The notes: generated by a model from the letters alone, not told the origin. 54,267 nt of DNA from an uncultured Clostridia bacterium (GCA_944336475.1 CALVLD010000014.1:1-54267); one strand, 5' to 3'. Shown: positions 17,693 through 26,967, numbered from the stretch's first letter. Made by a program: numbers and translations.

Positions 17693-18286
17693 ATGTTTAT
17701 TGACGCCAAGGGCAAGCAGTGTCCGCTTCCCGTTATAATGGCAAAGAAGGCCATTGATGAGGGCAATGCGGTCGTGACAATAGTCGTCGACAACGACATT
17801 GCGGTACAGAATCTCACGAGGCTCGCAAACTCCTCGGGCTATTCCGTGAACGTCACATCGGGCGAGGGGGAGTTCACGCTTGTTCTCTCCCTCGGGGAAA
17901 ACGCCCCGGTTACGGAGGCCGCACCGGCCGCGCCAGTGTACTGCGGCTGCGGCTATGCGGTGTTTATCGGCAAGAATTATGTTGGCGAAGGGAATGCGAC
18001 ATTGGGCGGAAATCTCCTGCGCATGGCTCTGTACGCCCTCTCGGAGGGAGAGGACGTCCCTGCCTCCGTGCTGTTTATGAACTCCGGCGTATTCCTTCCT
18101 GCCGGCGAGGATGAGCAGGTCATAGCATCTATAAACAGGCTTGTCGAACGGGGCTGCGAGGTGCTCGTCTGCGGCACATGTCTCGACTTCTACGGGCTCA
18201 AGGAAAAGCTGCGCATAGGCACGGTCAGCAATATGTATGATATTTTGGGCGCAATGAAGCGTGCGGCAAAGGTGATAACGCTTTGA
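17693..18286 (+). CDS. yedF: Sulfurtransferase-like selenium metabolism protein YedF
   Basis: 197-residue two-domain protein. The N-terminal TusA/SirA-like domain (1-75) has the CPLP motif with Cys10, and the C-terminal domain (about 80-197) is DsrE-like and cysteine-rich (YCGCGYA, VCGTCLDFYG). This architecture is the TIGR03527 family, found in genomes that use selenium; its exact reaction is unproven and a sulfur/selenium carrier role is inferred. AGGAGG precedes the ATG at 7-8 bases. The last bases overlap the start of the DUF3343 gene. Confidence 0.87.
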   Translation: MFIDAKGKQCPLPVIMAKKAIDEGNAVVTIVVDNDIAVQNLTRLANSSGYSVNVTSGEGEFTLVLSLGENAPVTEAAPAAPVYCGCGYAVFIGKNYVGEGNATLGGNLLRMALYALSEGEDVPASVLFMNSGVFLPAGEDEQVIASINRLVERGCEVLVCGTCLDFYGLKEKLRIGTVSNMYDILGAMKRAAKVITL

Positions 18287-18549
18287 TACGCTACGCGCTT
18301 GTTGCATTCGATTCAACGCATCAGGCCCTTGCGGCCGAGCCGATACTTGCCGCAATAGGCGGAAGGGTCTGCCCCGTTTTGCGCGAAATAAGCGCAAGCT
18401 GCGGCATGGCGATACGGCTTGACATGTCAAAGGCGGATACGGCGTGCGATATGCTCTCCCGCAGGGGCGTGACCGCATGGGCAATGTATGAGATAGCGCA
18501 ATCGGGTTATGCGATAATATCCTCAAATGTTTATCGTCGGGCAGATTGA
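18283..18549 (+). CDS. DUF3343 putative Se/S carrier protein
   Basis: 88-residue protein of the DUF3343 family, which regularly accompanies yedF. The SASCGMAIRL segment holds the conserved cysteine. The start is TTG at 18283, overlapping the yedF TGA, with AAGGTG about 8 bases upstream; no ATG or GTG nearby fits. Tight coupling suggests the two proteins act together, perhaps passing a persulfide or selenide. Confidence 0.8.
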   Translation: MIRYALVAFDSTHQALAAEPILAAIGGRVCPVLREISASCGMAIRLDMSKADTACDMLSRRGVTAWAMYEIAQSGYAIISSNVYRRAD

Positions 18550-18574
18550 CAGTCCGGCTTTTGCCCATTATAAT
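18546..18574 (+). promoter_or_regulatory. Consensus promoter of oadB-oadG
   Basis: TTGACA (18546-18551), exactly 17 bases, TATAAT (18569-18574): a full consensus. The -35 overlaps the DUF3343 stop codon. Confidence 0.8.
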
Positions 18575-18629
18575 AGACTGGGGACGGAGGAAAACTTTGC
18601 CCTCAGTAAGCTCGCTGAAAGGAAATCGT

Positions 18630-19742
18630 ATGTCTGAATTATTCGGAAATGTGCTTGAGATCGGCTGGGGTGAGGTCGTCATGTGGATCATCGGCGCAGC
18701 TCTCGTATATCTTGCTATAAAGCATGATATGGAGCCGTCTCTGTTGCTGCCCATGGGCTTCGGCGCAATACTTGTAAATCTGCCGTTGAGCACCGTTATC
18801 AACATGGGCGGTGAGGAGGGTATAATCCAGCTCCTGTTCAACAGCGGCATTGCAAACGAACTGTTCCCCCTGGTGCTGTTCATAGGCATAGGCGCTATGA
18901 TCGACTTTGGACCGCTTCTCACCAACCCCAAGCTGATGCTCTTCGGTGCGGCGGCGCAGTTCGGCATATTCTTCACGATGTGCATGGCGTCGCTGATCGG
19001 CTTCCCCCTCATAGAGGCTGCGGCGATAGCTGTCATCGGCGCCGCAGATGGCCCGACATCAATTTTCGTGGCGAATGCGTTCAACTCCCAGTACATCGGC
19101 GCTATCACCGTTGCCGCATACTCCTACATGGCGCTGGTGCCCATTATCCAGCCGCCCATAATCAAGCTGCTTACCACCAAAAAGGAGCGGCTTATCCGCA
19201 TGGAGTACACCCGTGGCGATGTATCCGCTACCACGCGCATACTCTTCCCCATACTTGTCACCATGATAGCGGGCATACTTGCGCCCAACTCCGCCTCTCT
19301 CATAGGCTTCCTCATGTTCGGCAACCTGATACGCGAATGCGGCGTTTTGAACTCCCTCTCCGAGACGGCTCAGAAGGTGCTCGCAAACCTTGTTACTATA
19401 TTCCTCGGCATCTCCATTGCGGCAAAGATGACTGCGGATCAATTCCTTAATGTCGAGACGCTTATGATACTCGGCCTTGGCCTTTTCGCATTCATATTCG
19501 ATACCGCAGGAGGCGTGCTGTTTGCAAAGGTGTTGAACCTCTTCAGCAAGAAGAAGGTCAACCCCATGATAGGCGCAGCCGGCATATCGGCATTCCCGAT
19601 GTCATCCCGTGTCGTGCATAAGATGGGCTTAAAGGAGGATTCCTCCAACTTCCTGCTGATGCATGCGGCGGGCGCTAACGTGTCCGGTCAGATTGCTTCG
19701 GTGATTGCTGGCGGACTCATTCTCACATTCTTCGGAGGTTAA
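18630..19742 (+). CDS. oadB: Na+-transporting decarboxylase beta subunit
   Basis: Integral membrane subunit of biotin-dependent sodium-pumping decarboxylases (oxaloacetate, methylmalonyl-CoA or glutaconyl-CoA). It couples decarboxylation of the carboxybiotin carrier to Na+ export. 370 residues with around ten membrane segments. The Asp-containing GAMIDFGPLL and the GAADGPTSIFVAN and PIIQPPI segments are conserved in the family. ATG 18630 follows AAAGGA. Only the small gamma-like subunit is adjacent. The carboxyltransferase and biotin-carrier genes are not in the window, so the substrate is unknown. Confidence 0.93.
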   Translation: MSELFGNVLEIGWGEVVMWIIGAALVYLAIKHDMEPSLLLPMGFGAILVNLPLSTVINMGGEEGIIQLLFNSGIANELFPLVLFIGIGAMIDFGPLLTNPKLMLFGAAAQFGIFFTMCMASLIGFPLIEAAAIAVIGAADGPTSIFVANAFNSQYIGAITVAAYSYMALVPIIQPPIIKLLTTKKERLIRMEYTRGDVSATTRILFPILVTMIAGILAPNSASLIGFLMFGNLIRECGVLNSLSETAQKVLANLVTIFLGISIAAKMTADQFLNVETLMILGLGLFAFIFDTAGGVLFAKVLNLFSKKKVNPMIGAAGISAFPMSSRVVHKMGLKEDSSNFLLMHAAGANVSGQIASVIAGGLILTFFGG

Positions 19743-19747
19743 CGGCT

Positions 19748-19933
19748 ATGCTTACTTTGATGTCCTTTTTTACTCCCGATACGTTCATGGAGGCCCTTCC
19801 CTATGCCGGCAAGGGTATGCTGGGCGTTTTCATCGTCATAGTTATAATCATGGTTTGCATATATCTGCTCAACCTGACCTCAAAGCTCTCCGCAAAGCGC
19901 AAGGCCAAGAAAAAGCCTGCGGGGGAGGAATAA
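19748..19933 (+). CDS. OadG-like small subunit of the Na+ pump decarboxylase
   Basis: 61 residues: one membrane segment (about 22-44, GMLGVFIVIVIIMVCIYLL), then a Lys-rich cytoplasmic tail. This matches the short gamma/delta subunits that assemble with the beta subunit. GGAGGT lies 8 bases before the ATG, and the gene starts 5 bases after oadB. Function is inferred from topology, size and position. Confidence 0.75.
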   Translation: MLTLMSFFTPDTFMEALPYAGKGMLGVFIVIVIIMVCIYLLNLTSKLSAKRKAKKKPAGEE

Positions 19934-19959
19934 CTTCATGGCGTTAAATTTCTTCGTGC

Positions 19960-20077
19960 CTTATGGGACTCAGTCCCCTAAGACCCCTGCGAGGAATTGC
20001 ATCTCTCGGTGAAGTCTGCCGGGGAGCAGACCCGAACGCCGCTTTTAAGCCCGAGCTTGCAGCGCAGGTTCGGGCTT
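19960..20077 (+). other. Hairpin-rich 3-prime region after oadG
   Basis: The 235-base gap before the DUF362 gene has no ORF. It holds several stems: GTCTGC/GCAGAC around 20010-20027, and AAGCCCGA (20047-20054) with TCGGGCTT (20070-20077) followed by a T-rich stretch, which probably ends the oad transcript. A separate small RNA is possible but nothing recognisable matches. Confidence 0.4.
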
Positions 20078-20168
20078 TGGGTTTGATATTTGTTTGCGGT
20101 CGGGCGTATCTTCATTTTGTAGGTGCTTTTTAGTAGAAAAGCATCCTCAACACCCAATAGAATTTCGT

Positions 20169-21311
20169 CTATTTTGTCCTTTGCAGCGCACGCATCACCA
20201 GAGGGCGGGAGACTATCATCGCCGCCTTGGGACAGAACTCCTGACAGCAGAAGCATCGTATGCACTTTTTTCGGTCGATATGCGGATGGCCATGCCGCAT
20301 CTCTATGGCGTGCGCCGGGCATAGCCTTTCGCACTTGCCGCAGCCCATGCAGAGTTTGTTCACGGGACGGGGCTTGTGCGTGAGGCAGTCGGCGATCACC
20401 TTCTGTACAAATCTGAACTTCGTGCCCTGCAGGAAGCGTATGCTCTTTCTCGGCACGGTCTTGAAGTCGCCGACTATCAAGCCCTCTAAGCTGCCGCAGA
20501 GCTTGATATCTTCCACATTCATGGGGGAAAGGCTGCGTTTGGCTGCCTCAACTATTGTGGGCACGCCTTCGGGAGCCATGCCTATCAGCCTTGCGCCCAC
20601 AGCATCGGCGTGATACGTTGTCCTTGCGGCTATGAGTGCCCCTATCCTCCGAGGGGTGCCTGCAGTGGGGCCGTTTCCCTCCATGCCGACTACGGCATCG
20701 ATAAGCGTGAGCCGTGGCTTGAAATGCTCGTTTATGTCGATGAGCATATTGCAGAAATCGCTGACATCAGGATAAACATAATGCGTCTCCGGCTTCATCA
20801 GCCCGGGAATGACGCCGAACAGGTTTTTTACAGCGCCGCTCATGCCCACCATGCCGTGGGATTTGAGCTTGGCAAAGTCGATGATGGCATCCGCCTCGTC
20901 CAGATAGTTGGTGTAGGTGAGCTTTTTCATCACCTGACCGTCTATATCAACGGTGTGATAATCCACATTGCGGTTGAGCGCAACGCCGTCACGCTCCAGC
21001 TCGTTGAGCCCCGTTGCCGAATAGACGGCGTTCATGGCGGCAACGGTGAAGAACCCTCCCGGGCTATCGCCTATCAGCACTGTGGCGCCACGCTCGGTAA
21101 GCCTGCGGCAGAGCTCCTTCAGCAGTGCAGGATGAGTGGTGGCGGCCGCATCCGGCCTCATTGCAGAGACCAGATTCGGCTTTATCACTATGCGCATTCC
21201 CTTTTTTACCCAGTCGAGCCCGCCCACGGGGGGCAGTATGTCGTCAAACGCACGGGACACATCCTCCTCGGAATATGAGCGGCACTTTGCCACGGCACAG
21301 TCATACAGCAT
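20169..21311 (-). CDS. DUF362 iron-sulfur protein
   Basis: 380 residues. The DUF362 domain fills the first ~300. A C-terminal 2x[4Fe-4S] ferredoxin domain has the motifs CMGCGKCERLCP and CIRCFCCQEFCP. Such proteins are common in anaerobes and are presumed electron carriers or redox enzymes; no reaction is assigned. The ATG is preceded by AAAGGAA at about 10 bases. Its own promoter is at 21346-21374. Monocistronic. Confidence 0.87.
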   Translation of the reverse strand: MLYDCAVAKCRSYSEEDVSRAFDDILPPVGGLDWVKKGMRIVIKPNLVSAMRPDAAATTHPALLKELCRRLTERGATVLIGDSPGGFFTVAAMNAVYSATGLNELERDGVALNRNVDYHTVDIDGQVMKKLTYTNYLDEADAIIDFAKLKSHGMVGMSGAVKNLFGVIPGLMKPETHYVYPDVSDFCNMLIDINEHFKPRLTLIDAVVGMEGNGPTAGTPRRIGALIAARTTYHADAVGARLIGMAPEGVPTIVEAAKRSLSPMNVEDIKLCGSLEGLIVGDFKTVPRKSIRFLQGTKFRFVQKVIADCLTHKPRPVNKLCMGCGKCERLCPAHAIEMRHGHPHIDRKKCIRCFCCQEFCPKAAMIVSRPLVMRALQRTK

Positions 21312-21345
21312 AAAGAATAATTCCTTTTATGAATGAATATGTGCC

Positions 21346-21374
21346 ATTTTAGCATTTTATCACCCCACGGTCAA
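21346..21374 (-). promoter_or_regulatory. Promoter of the DUF362 gene
   Basis: Minus-strand TTGACC (21374-21369), 17 bases, TAAAAT (21351-21346). Confidence 0.6.
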
Positions 21375-21386
21375 GCGTTATCGGGG

Positions 21387-21415
21387 TTGCCACGGTGCAG
21401 CGCATATGCTATAAT
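21387..21415 (+). promoter_or_regulatory. Promoter giving a leaderless mRNA
   Basis: TTGCCA (21387-21392), 17 bases, TATAAT (21410-21415). The predicted +1 is base 21422, the A of the lipoprotein ATG. No ribosome binding site fits between promoter and start. Confidence 0.6.
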
Positions 21416-21421
21416 CACGGT

Positions 21422-22366
21422 ATGGAAAACGCTAACCATTTCAAAAGCCTGCAGCGGCTTATAACGATTGTGCTCGTTGTCGCCCTCTGCTTTTCTCTTG
21501 TAGCCTGCGCAGGGGACGTTGGGAACCCCGTTGCCATAGACACGGCGACTCCCAAGCCCACGGCAACGCCCACGCCTTCGCCCACATCCGTGCCCACGCC
21601 GGGCCCCGAGGAGTACTGCTTTGCTCGGTGCATGGTGCGTATGCGCATGGTTAAGAACGATTACTTCAACAAGCTTTACTCCGCAATGGAGGAGGATCCC
21701 TCCTTCGCGGCAGGGCTATACTGGATGCTTGATTTTATCTACGGCGACGATCTTTTCGATCTCTTTGCCGAGTTCGGCAGGGATGACGATGCCTTCATCG
21801 GCGCTCTCCTGTCCGCAGGCTATTCCAACCCCGTGTTTGTCGACAAGGAAGACGGCTCCCGTATGGTTGCAGCCACAAATGGCGGCGTCTCCTGTGAGCT
21901 CGTTGCACTGTATGATGAGCCCACGGATTCCGGACTCATATCCGTCACGGTAGGCGGCGTCGTCGACCGCTATGTGGACTGGGTCAGGATAGACGGCGGC
22001 TACGCATTGCAATACATGCGCATGGAGTATGCAACAGTGGATGACGAGACCACGCCCACCGGCTACTACGGCTACCGAATACAGATGTATGACGACGGCG
22101 ACGGCCAGATGTGTTACGGCACATATTGCGAGGGCGACATACTGCCCATATTCGCAGACCCCTCAAAGGTGGACGACATATGGTACTTCAAGGTCATGCA
22201 CACCTACAATATGTACAGGGTGCTCGACGGCGTGCTGAGCCTACGCATAAACGGCAAGCCCATGAGCCGCGTGATAGGCGAGCCGCTGCCCACAGAGATT
22301 CCCCAGGATTACGACCCCGACTGCGATGAGCCCATCGATGAGCCGATAGACACCGAAACGCCCTGA
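21422..22366 (+). CDS. Lipoprotein of unknown function
   Basis: 314 residues. Signal peptide with lipobox LVAC (Cys at about 29), then a Thr/Pro-rich linker (about 40-60) and an acidic globular domain I do not recognise. It is expected on the outer face of the membrane. The start at 21422 fits the signal peptide; there is no Shine-Dalgarno, and the promoter -10 ends 6 bases upstream. It converges on mfd with only 4 bases between the stops and no terminator in the gap. Confidence 0.78.
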   Translation: MENANHFKSLQRLITIVLVVALCFSLVACAGDVGNPVAIDTATPKPTATPTPSPTSVPTPGPEEYCFARCMVRMRMVKNDYFNKLYSAMEEDPSFAAGLYWMLDFIYGDDLFDLFAEFGRDDDAFIGALLSAGYSNPVFVDKEDGSRMVAATNGGVSCELVALYDEPTDSGLISVTVGGVVDRYVDWVRIDGGYALQYMRMEYATVDDETTPTGYYGYRIQMYDDGDGQMCYGTYCEGDILPIFADPSKVDDIWYFKVMHTYNMYRVLDGVLSLRINGKPMSRVIGEPLPTEIPQDYDPDCDEPIDEPIDTETP

Positions 22367-22370
22367 ATTC

Positions 22371-25300
22371 TCAGCTGACGCATTTGAGAATATCATTCAC
22401 CGCATCCTTGACGGTGGCAAACATCTCCTCCTGCGATCTGTTCCTGCGTGTTATCACCAGCGCCGGGGATGTGTCTGCGCCGGAGGTTTTTTGCACCATT
22501 CTTGCGCCCTCTATGCCGCTGATCACGGCAAAGAAGCTTTCCGGCGATATGGGGGCGTCGTTCACGAATATGAGCCTTGCTTCACCCGCCCTCACGGTGA
22601 TCGATGCTATGCCCGCCGCCTCCGCACGGGCCTTGTATAGCGATATGTCGAGCAGATTCTGCACGGGCTTGGGTATGTCGCCATAGCGGTCTATCAGCTC
22701 GTCCTGTACATCCCTCATGGATTCCAGATCGGTAATTGCCGCAATGCGCTTGTACATGGCTATCCTGCCACGCTCACGGGGGATGTACTTGGGCGGTATG
22801 TGGGCATCTATGGGTATCTCCATTGCGGTGTCGAGCTCACGCTTGACGGGCTCGTGCTTGACCTCACGGATGGCGGCGTCTATCAGCTTGCAGTACATCT
22901 CATAGCCGACCTCCGCCATATGTCCGCTCTGCTCCGCACCGAGCACATCGCCTGCGCCCCGTATCTCAAGGTCACGCATGGCGACCTTGAAGCCTGCGCC
23001 GAACTGGGTGAACTCCCTTATGGCATTGAGGCGTTTTTCCGCTATCTCCGTCAGCACCTTGTCCCTGCGGAACGTAAGATAGGCATAGCCGAGTCTTGCG
23101 CCCCTGCCGACTCGCCCACGGAGCTGATAGAGCTGTGACAGCCCCATTCTGTCCGCGTCGTAGACTATCATGGTGTTGACATTGGCGATATCAAGGCCGG
23201 ATTCGATTATGGTGCTGCACAGCAGAACGTCGTACTTGCCCTCAAGGAAGTCAAGCATCGTCCTCTCAAGCTGACGCTCGTTCATCTGACCGTGGGCATA
23301 CGCCACCCTTGCCTCCGGCACAAGCTCCTGCAGGGCTTGGGCAAAAAGCTCCATGGTCTTGACAATGTTATACACGAAGTACACTTGGCCGCCTCGGGCG
23401 ATCTCCTTGAGTATCGCCTCCCGTATGGCTGCATCGTTGTATTCACAGACATATGTCTGAACGGGATAGCGTTCCTCCGGCGGGGTTTCGATAACGCTCA
23501 TGTCCCTTATGCCTGCAAGGCTCATGTGCAGCGTGCGAGGAATGGGCGTTGCCGAAAGCGTTAGCACATCTATAGTGCGTTTCAGCTCCTTTATCCTCTC
23601 CTTATGGTTGACGCCGAAGCGCTGCTCCTCATCAACTATCAAAAGCCCCAGGTCACGGAACTTTACGCCCTCGGCAAGTATGCTGTGAGTGCCTATTATC
23701 ACGTCTATCATGCCGTCGGCCAGACGCTTTTTTATGCTTGCCTGATCCGCAGGGGACTTGAATCGGGAGAGCATCTCCACCGTCACGGGGAAGCCTGCAA
23801 AGCGAGATGAGAAGGTGTTGAAATGCTGCTGGGCAAGTATCGTGGTGGGTACGAGCACGGCGCACTGCTTGCCGTCCATTGCGCATTTGAACGCCGCACG
23901 GAGGGCTACCTCCGTCTTGCCATAGCCGACGTCGCCGCAGAGGAGGCGATCCATTATGCGTTCGCTCTCCATATCGGCCTTTATCTCGGCTATGCTCGTG
24001 AGCTGATCTGGGGTCTCAGTGTGTGGGAAGCCGGCCTCCAGCCTTGCCTGCCACTCGCCGTCTGGTGAGAAGGCATAGCCCTTCATCCTGCTCCTGTCGC
24101 CATAGAGCTTTACCAGATCGAACGCCAGCTTGCGTGCGCTCTCACGGGTGCGCGCGACCGTCCTCTGCCACTCGCCCGAGCCGAGGCGTGAGAGCTTTTG
24201 TTTGCCCTCGTCGCCGCCTATGTACTTTTGCACACGGTCGAGCTGATCGGTGGGTATGTAGAGCTTGTCGCCTGCAAGATAGGCAAGCTCTATGTAATCG
24301 CGGCTGCGCCCGTCCACGGTAAGTGTCGTGACGCCTGCAAACCTGCCTATGCCGTGCGCCTCGTGTACAACGAGATCGCCCACTTCAAGCTCTGCAAATG
24401 CAAGCATGGGACGCTTTTTGCCGGAGCTCTTTGCCACACGGGTTTCCGTGCCGTATATCTCATATTCGGATACAACGGCGAGCTTCAGCTCGGGGTACTC
24501 AAACCCCATGGGCAGCGCCTCGCCGACTATCAGCAGCTCCTTCGGCACGATGCTGCGTGTGAGTGAATCCACGGCAGGTATGTCCATACCCAGATCCGAC
24601 AGGGCGTCCCTGAGCCTTTGCATATGTCTGCCTGCAAAGAGGAGCACCGTGTAGCCCTTGTGCCGCCAGAGCGCTATATCGTCACGGAGCAGCTCGCCCC
24701 TGCCCATGTAGCGCGATACGGGACGGGTCTCAAAGCGAAACAGCAGACGAGGCTTTATTAGACCGTAGCTCCTTGTCAAGGAGAACAGCATCGCCGTGCG
24801 TGGGGTATCGAGTGCGGTTATGGTGTTGAGCGGCGAATGCATAAGACCTGCCTGCGCCTCGTGCCCCGAGCCGGACTGTATCACGGCGGAGAGCCCCTCG
24901 AGGAAGCTATCGTATGCGAGCTTGCCGCTCTCCTCCATGCGGGAGGGCTCGTCTATAAATATTACGGCATCCTTGGGCAGATAGTTTCGAAGGGAGATCT
25001 CCTCCCTGCAGAACACGGGCAGAAGCTGAAGGACGCCCTCGGGCGTGCCGCCGGCTCGCAGCACCTCCGTCTCCTCGGCAAAGTTGGGCTTGTTGCGAAG
25101 CGCCGCAATGCCTCTGCGGCGCAGCTCCGCATTGAGCGGTAATTCCGTCGCAGGAGGTATAACGGTAATATTTACGTTCTCCGTGGAGCGTTGGGTCAGT
25201 GCGTCAAACACACGGATGGTATCCACCTCGTCATCAAAGAACTCGATTCGGATGGGGTTGCTCGCCGTCACTGGGAATATGTCGATATAGCCGCCTCTAA

Positions 25301-25829
25301 GCGTCACCTGCCCCCTGCCCTCGACCATGTCCTCCCTAACATAGCCTGAGTCAATGAAGCGTTTAAGCAAAGCGTCGGGCATCACACGCATGCCTATGCG
25401 CACGGTGTGGGTGGAATCCGCAAGCAGCTCGGGCGGAGCCATGCGCTGCATGAGCGCCTCTGTGGATGTAACTATGAACGTCCTCTCCCCGTTCACGAGC
25501 CGCATGATGCAGGAGAGCCGCTTTGCGGTTATCTCTGAGGATTCGGTGTATCGCCGTATGTTGAGGGGCATCTCCCGTGCAGGGAACAGCTGTGCCTCGG
25601 GTAGGTAATGGAGCATCTCCTCATGGATGCGCATGGCTGCTGCAGCCGAGGGTGCGACAAACAGCACTGTGCCCCCAATGTCGGAGTACAGAGCCGCAGC
25701 GGCGTGAAGGCGGTGCGCCTCTCCAAGACCGAACACGCTTGCCGGGCCCTCTCCGTCGGCAAGGGCGGTCAGCAGACGTTCGTATTCCGAGCTGTTTTTC
25801 AATATATCAAGCAGATATTCCTTCTCCAC
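22371..25829 (-). CDS. mfd: Transcription-repair coupling factor Mfd
   Basis: ATP-dependent translocase that removes stalled RNA polymerase and recruits UvrA; 1152 residues, full length. In order: UvrB-like N-terminal domains (1-~330), the RNA polymerase interaction (CarD-like) domain around 470-540 ([17 protein letters not shown]), the SF2 helicase motor with GDVGYGKTE (K638) and DEEQRFG, and a C-terminal TRCF domain. GTG start at 25829 with GGAGGGG upstream. Promoter at 25919-25947; the leader can fold a GC-rich hairpin (CGCCCAC/GTGGGCG). Confidence 0.97.
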   Translation of the reverse strand: MEKEYLLDILKNSSEYERLLTALADGEGPASVFGLGEAHRLHAAAALYSDIGGTVLFVAPSAAAAMRIHEEMLHYLPEAQLFPAREMPLNIRRYTESSEITAKRLSCIMRLVNGERTFIVTSTEALMQRMAPPELLADSTHTVRIGMRVMPDALLKRFIDSGYVREDMVEGRGQVTLRGGYIDIFPVTASNPIRIEFFDDEVDTIRVFDALTQRSTENVNITVIPPATELPLNAELRRRGIAALRNKPNFAEETEVLRAGGTPEGVLQLLPVFCREEISLRNYLPKDAVIFIDEPSRMEESGKLAYDSFLEGLSAVIQSGSGHEAQAGLMHSPLNTITALDTPRTAMLFSLTRSYGLIKPRLLFRFETRPVSRYMGRGELLRDDIALWRHKGYTVLLFAGRHMQRLRDALSDLGMDIPAVDSLTRSIVPKELLIVGEALPMGFEYPELKLAVVSEYEIYGTETRVAKSSGKKRPMLAFAELEVGDLVVHEAHGIGRFAGVTTLTVDGRSRDYIELAYLAGDKLYIPTDQLDRVQKYIGGDEGKQKLSRLGSGEWQRTVARTRESARKLAFDLVKLYGDRSRMKGYAFSPDGEWQARLEAGFPHTETPDQLTSIAEIKADMESERIMDRLLCGDVGYGKTEVALRAAFKCAMDGKQCAVLVPTTILAQQHFNTFSSRFAGFPVTVEMLSRFKSPADQASIKKRLADGMIDVIIGTHSILAEGVKFRDLGLLIVDEEQRFGVNHKERIKELKRTIDVLTLSATPIPRTLHMSLAGIRDMSVIETPPEERYPVQTYVCEYNDAAIREAILKEIARGGQVYFVYNIVKTMELFAQALQELVPEARVAYAHGQMNERQLERTMLDFLEGKYDVLLCSTIIESGLDIANVNTMIVYDADRMGLSQLYQLRGRVGRGARLGYAYLTFRRDKVLTEIAEKRLNAIREFTQFGAGFKVAMRDLEIRGAGDVLGAEQSGHMAEVGYEMYCKLIDAAIREVKHEPVKRELDTAMEIPIDAHIPPKYIPRERGRIAMYKRIAAITDLESMRDVQDELIDRYGDIPKPVQNLLDISLYKARAEAAGIASITVRAGEARLIFVNDAPISPESFFAVISGIEGARMVQKTSGADTSPALVITRRNRSQEEMFATVKDAVNDILKCVS

Positions 25830-25918
25830 TTTCCCCTCCGAAATTGTTTGAACGCACAGACGCCCACTGCCCTCCCCATGGGGGTGGGCGGCAGGTGACG
25901 AAACGATATTGCATCTGA

Positions 25919-25947
25919 ATTATAATATAAAACGAACGGAATTGCAA
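25919..25947 (-). promoter_or_regulatory. Promoter of mfd
   Basis: Minus-strand TTGCAA (25947-25942), 17 bases, TATAAT (25924-25919). Confidence 0.65.
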
Positions 25948-26024
25948 TGCGTGCGGCAGCAAACGCTCAAATTTAAGCCGCACGAACTGCACGCCCGTAA
26001 AGCATCGCCTATGTGCAGGCGAGC

Positions 26025-26297
26025 CTACCGAACCTCCTGATCGAGCTCGTCAAACAGGGGCGAATCAAAAAAATCCCTGAGGCTGATGCCAAGGCCGTCG
26101 CATATCTTCTTCACCGTGACTATAGTCATGCTGTTATTCCTGCCGCTTGTGATGTTGCTGAGCGTCGATTGGGTTATGCCGGATATGGTGGCAAGCTTAT
26201 TGATGGTGATGCCCCTGTCTCGGCACAGCTCATGCAAGCGGTTATTTATTGCACTGCCGATACTGATCCAGAATCCCTCCCAATAATAGTTTCGCAC
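26025..26297 (-). CDS. XRE-family helix-turn-helix regulator
   Basis: Small Cro/C1-type DNA-binding protein; up to 90 codons. The helix-turn-helix is INKLATISGITQSTLSNI, followed by the family's GLGISLRDFFDS ending. The only ATG (26297) has no ribosome binding site. A good GGGAGGG (26281-26275) sits 7 bases before codon 11, which is ATC (26267-26265), exactly where relatives begin. Either initiation is non-canonical or the start codon has mutated. It is likely an autoregulator or the control gene of the neighbouring decayed element. Confidence 0.75.
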   Translation of the reverse strand: MRNYYWEGFWISIGSAINNRLHELCRDRGITINKLATISGITQSTLSNITSGRNNSMTIVTVKKICDGLGISLRDFFDSPLFDELDQEVR

Positions 26298-26390
26298 ATA
26301 AATATTAAGGGATTCAGCCTAAAATCGTTACCTCTTTTGGGTTTACTTTTGCCCAAAGCCATACTATTGATGCTCCGAATGAGTAATATT

Positions 26391-26419
26391 TTAATATTGC
26401 CGTACAAATCATGGCACAA
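26391..26419 (-). promoter_or_regulatory. Possible promoter of the XRE gene
   Basis: Minus-strand TTGTGC (26419-26414), 17 bases, TATTAA (26396-26391). The site lies between inverted copies of ATGCTCCG (26370-26377) and CGGAGCAT (26427-26434). Confidence 0.35.
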
Positions 26420-26517
26420 GGCAGGCCGGAGCATCATCATGTTCAGCAAAGCTGTCTGCGTTTTTTCCATATGCCAGCCCTTTATTGACCGTGCTGTAGG
26501 CGGCATCTTATGTGGGG

Positions 26518-26658
26518 ATGCGATCCAACGCTCTCAAAGCTCGGAGCCTGACGCCATGCAAGGTATTCTCCCATATCGGTGATGACAGCAGCGAGCACCA
26601 TGCATAAGCAGTGCTGATTGAGTATGACGGCCGCTGGTACGGCTATATAGAATATTGA
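26518..26658 (+). pseudogene. Broken small gene, in-frame TAA
   Basis: A 46-codon frame beginning MRSNALKARS and ending LIEYDGRWYGYIEY is interrupted by TAA at 26605-26607 (codon 30). Both halves stay in one frame and read like protein. I do not recognise the family. The first of four consecutive damaged small genes on this strand. Confidence 0.5.
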
Positions 26659-26718
26659 CTACAGGGTATTTTGCCCAAGAAGCATCACAATATATTTGAT
26701 GATATTACCTCTTTTAAG

Positions 26719-26762
26719 TTGACAATCAGCGGATAATTTATTATATTAACTCATATGAGTTA
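26719..26762 (+). promoter_or_regulatory. Promoter with overlapping 16-bp palindrome
   Basis: TTGACA (26719-26724), 17 bases, TATATT (26742-26747). The perfect palindrome TAACTCATATGAGTTA (26747-26762) begins on the last base of the -10 and covers the start site, the position of a repressor operator. Confidence 0.65.
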
Positions 26763-26814
26763 TATTTATTCTCAGTGTTCAAAATATGATGAAACAAACA
26801 GGGAGTAAAATATA

Positions 26815-26967
26815 ATGGCACGGCCTGAAACAAAAGCGGAAAAGGTATCACCCCGTAAATTACAAGAAACAATCGATGTTCATGCAAAATATGGTATTGT
26901 AATATTGGACTTATTCGAAGTACCGTTAGGAGGGGATGTTTATCTAAAAAGACTGAAATTGCAATAA
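26815..26967 (+). CDS. Small protein, 50 residues, unknown
   Basis: Intact short gene: ATG at 26815 with GGGAG 9 bases upstream, stop at 26967, and a consensus promoter with an operator-like palindrome before it. The protein starts MARPETKAEK, is basic at the N-terminus and has a hydrophobic centre (GIVILDLFEVPLGG). No family recognised. Codons are AT-richer than in flanking core genes. A RBS-like GGAGGGG near its end suggests another small frame once followed at 26950-27050. Confidence 0.55.
   Translation: MARPETKAEKVSPRKLQETIDVHAKYGIVILDLFEVPLGGDVYLKRLKLQ

Noticed and set aside
26246..26470. Minus-strand frame starting MEKTQTALLN with AAAGGG upstream
   Set aside because: It overlaps the predicted XRE promoter, runs into the XRE gene in another frame and resembles no protein I know; left out, though a small gene cannot be fully excluded.
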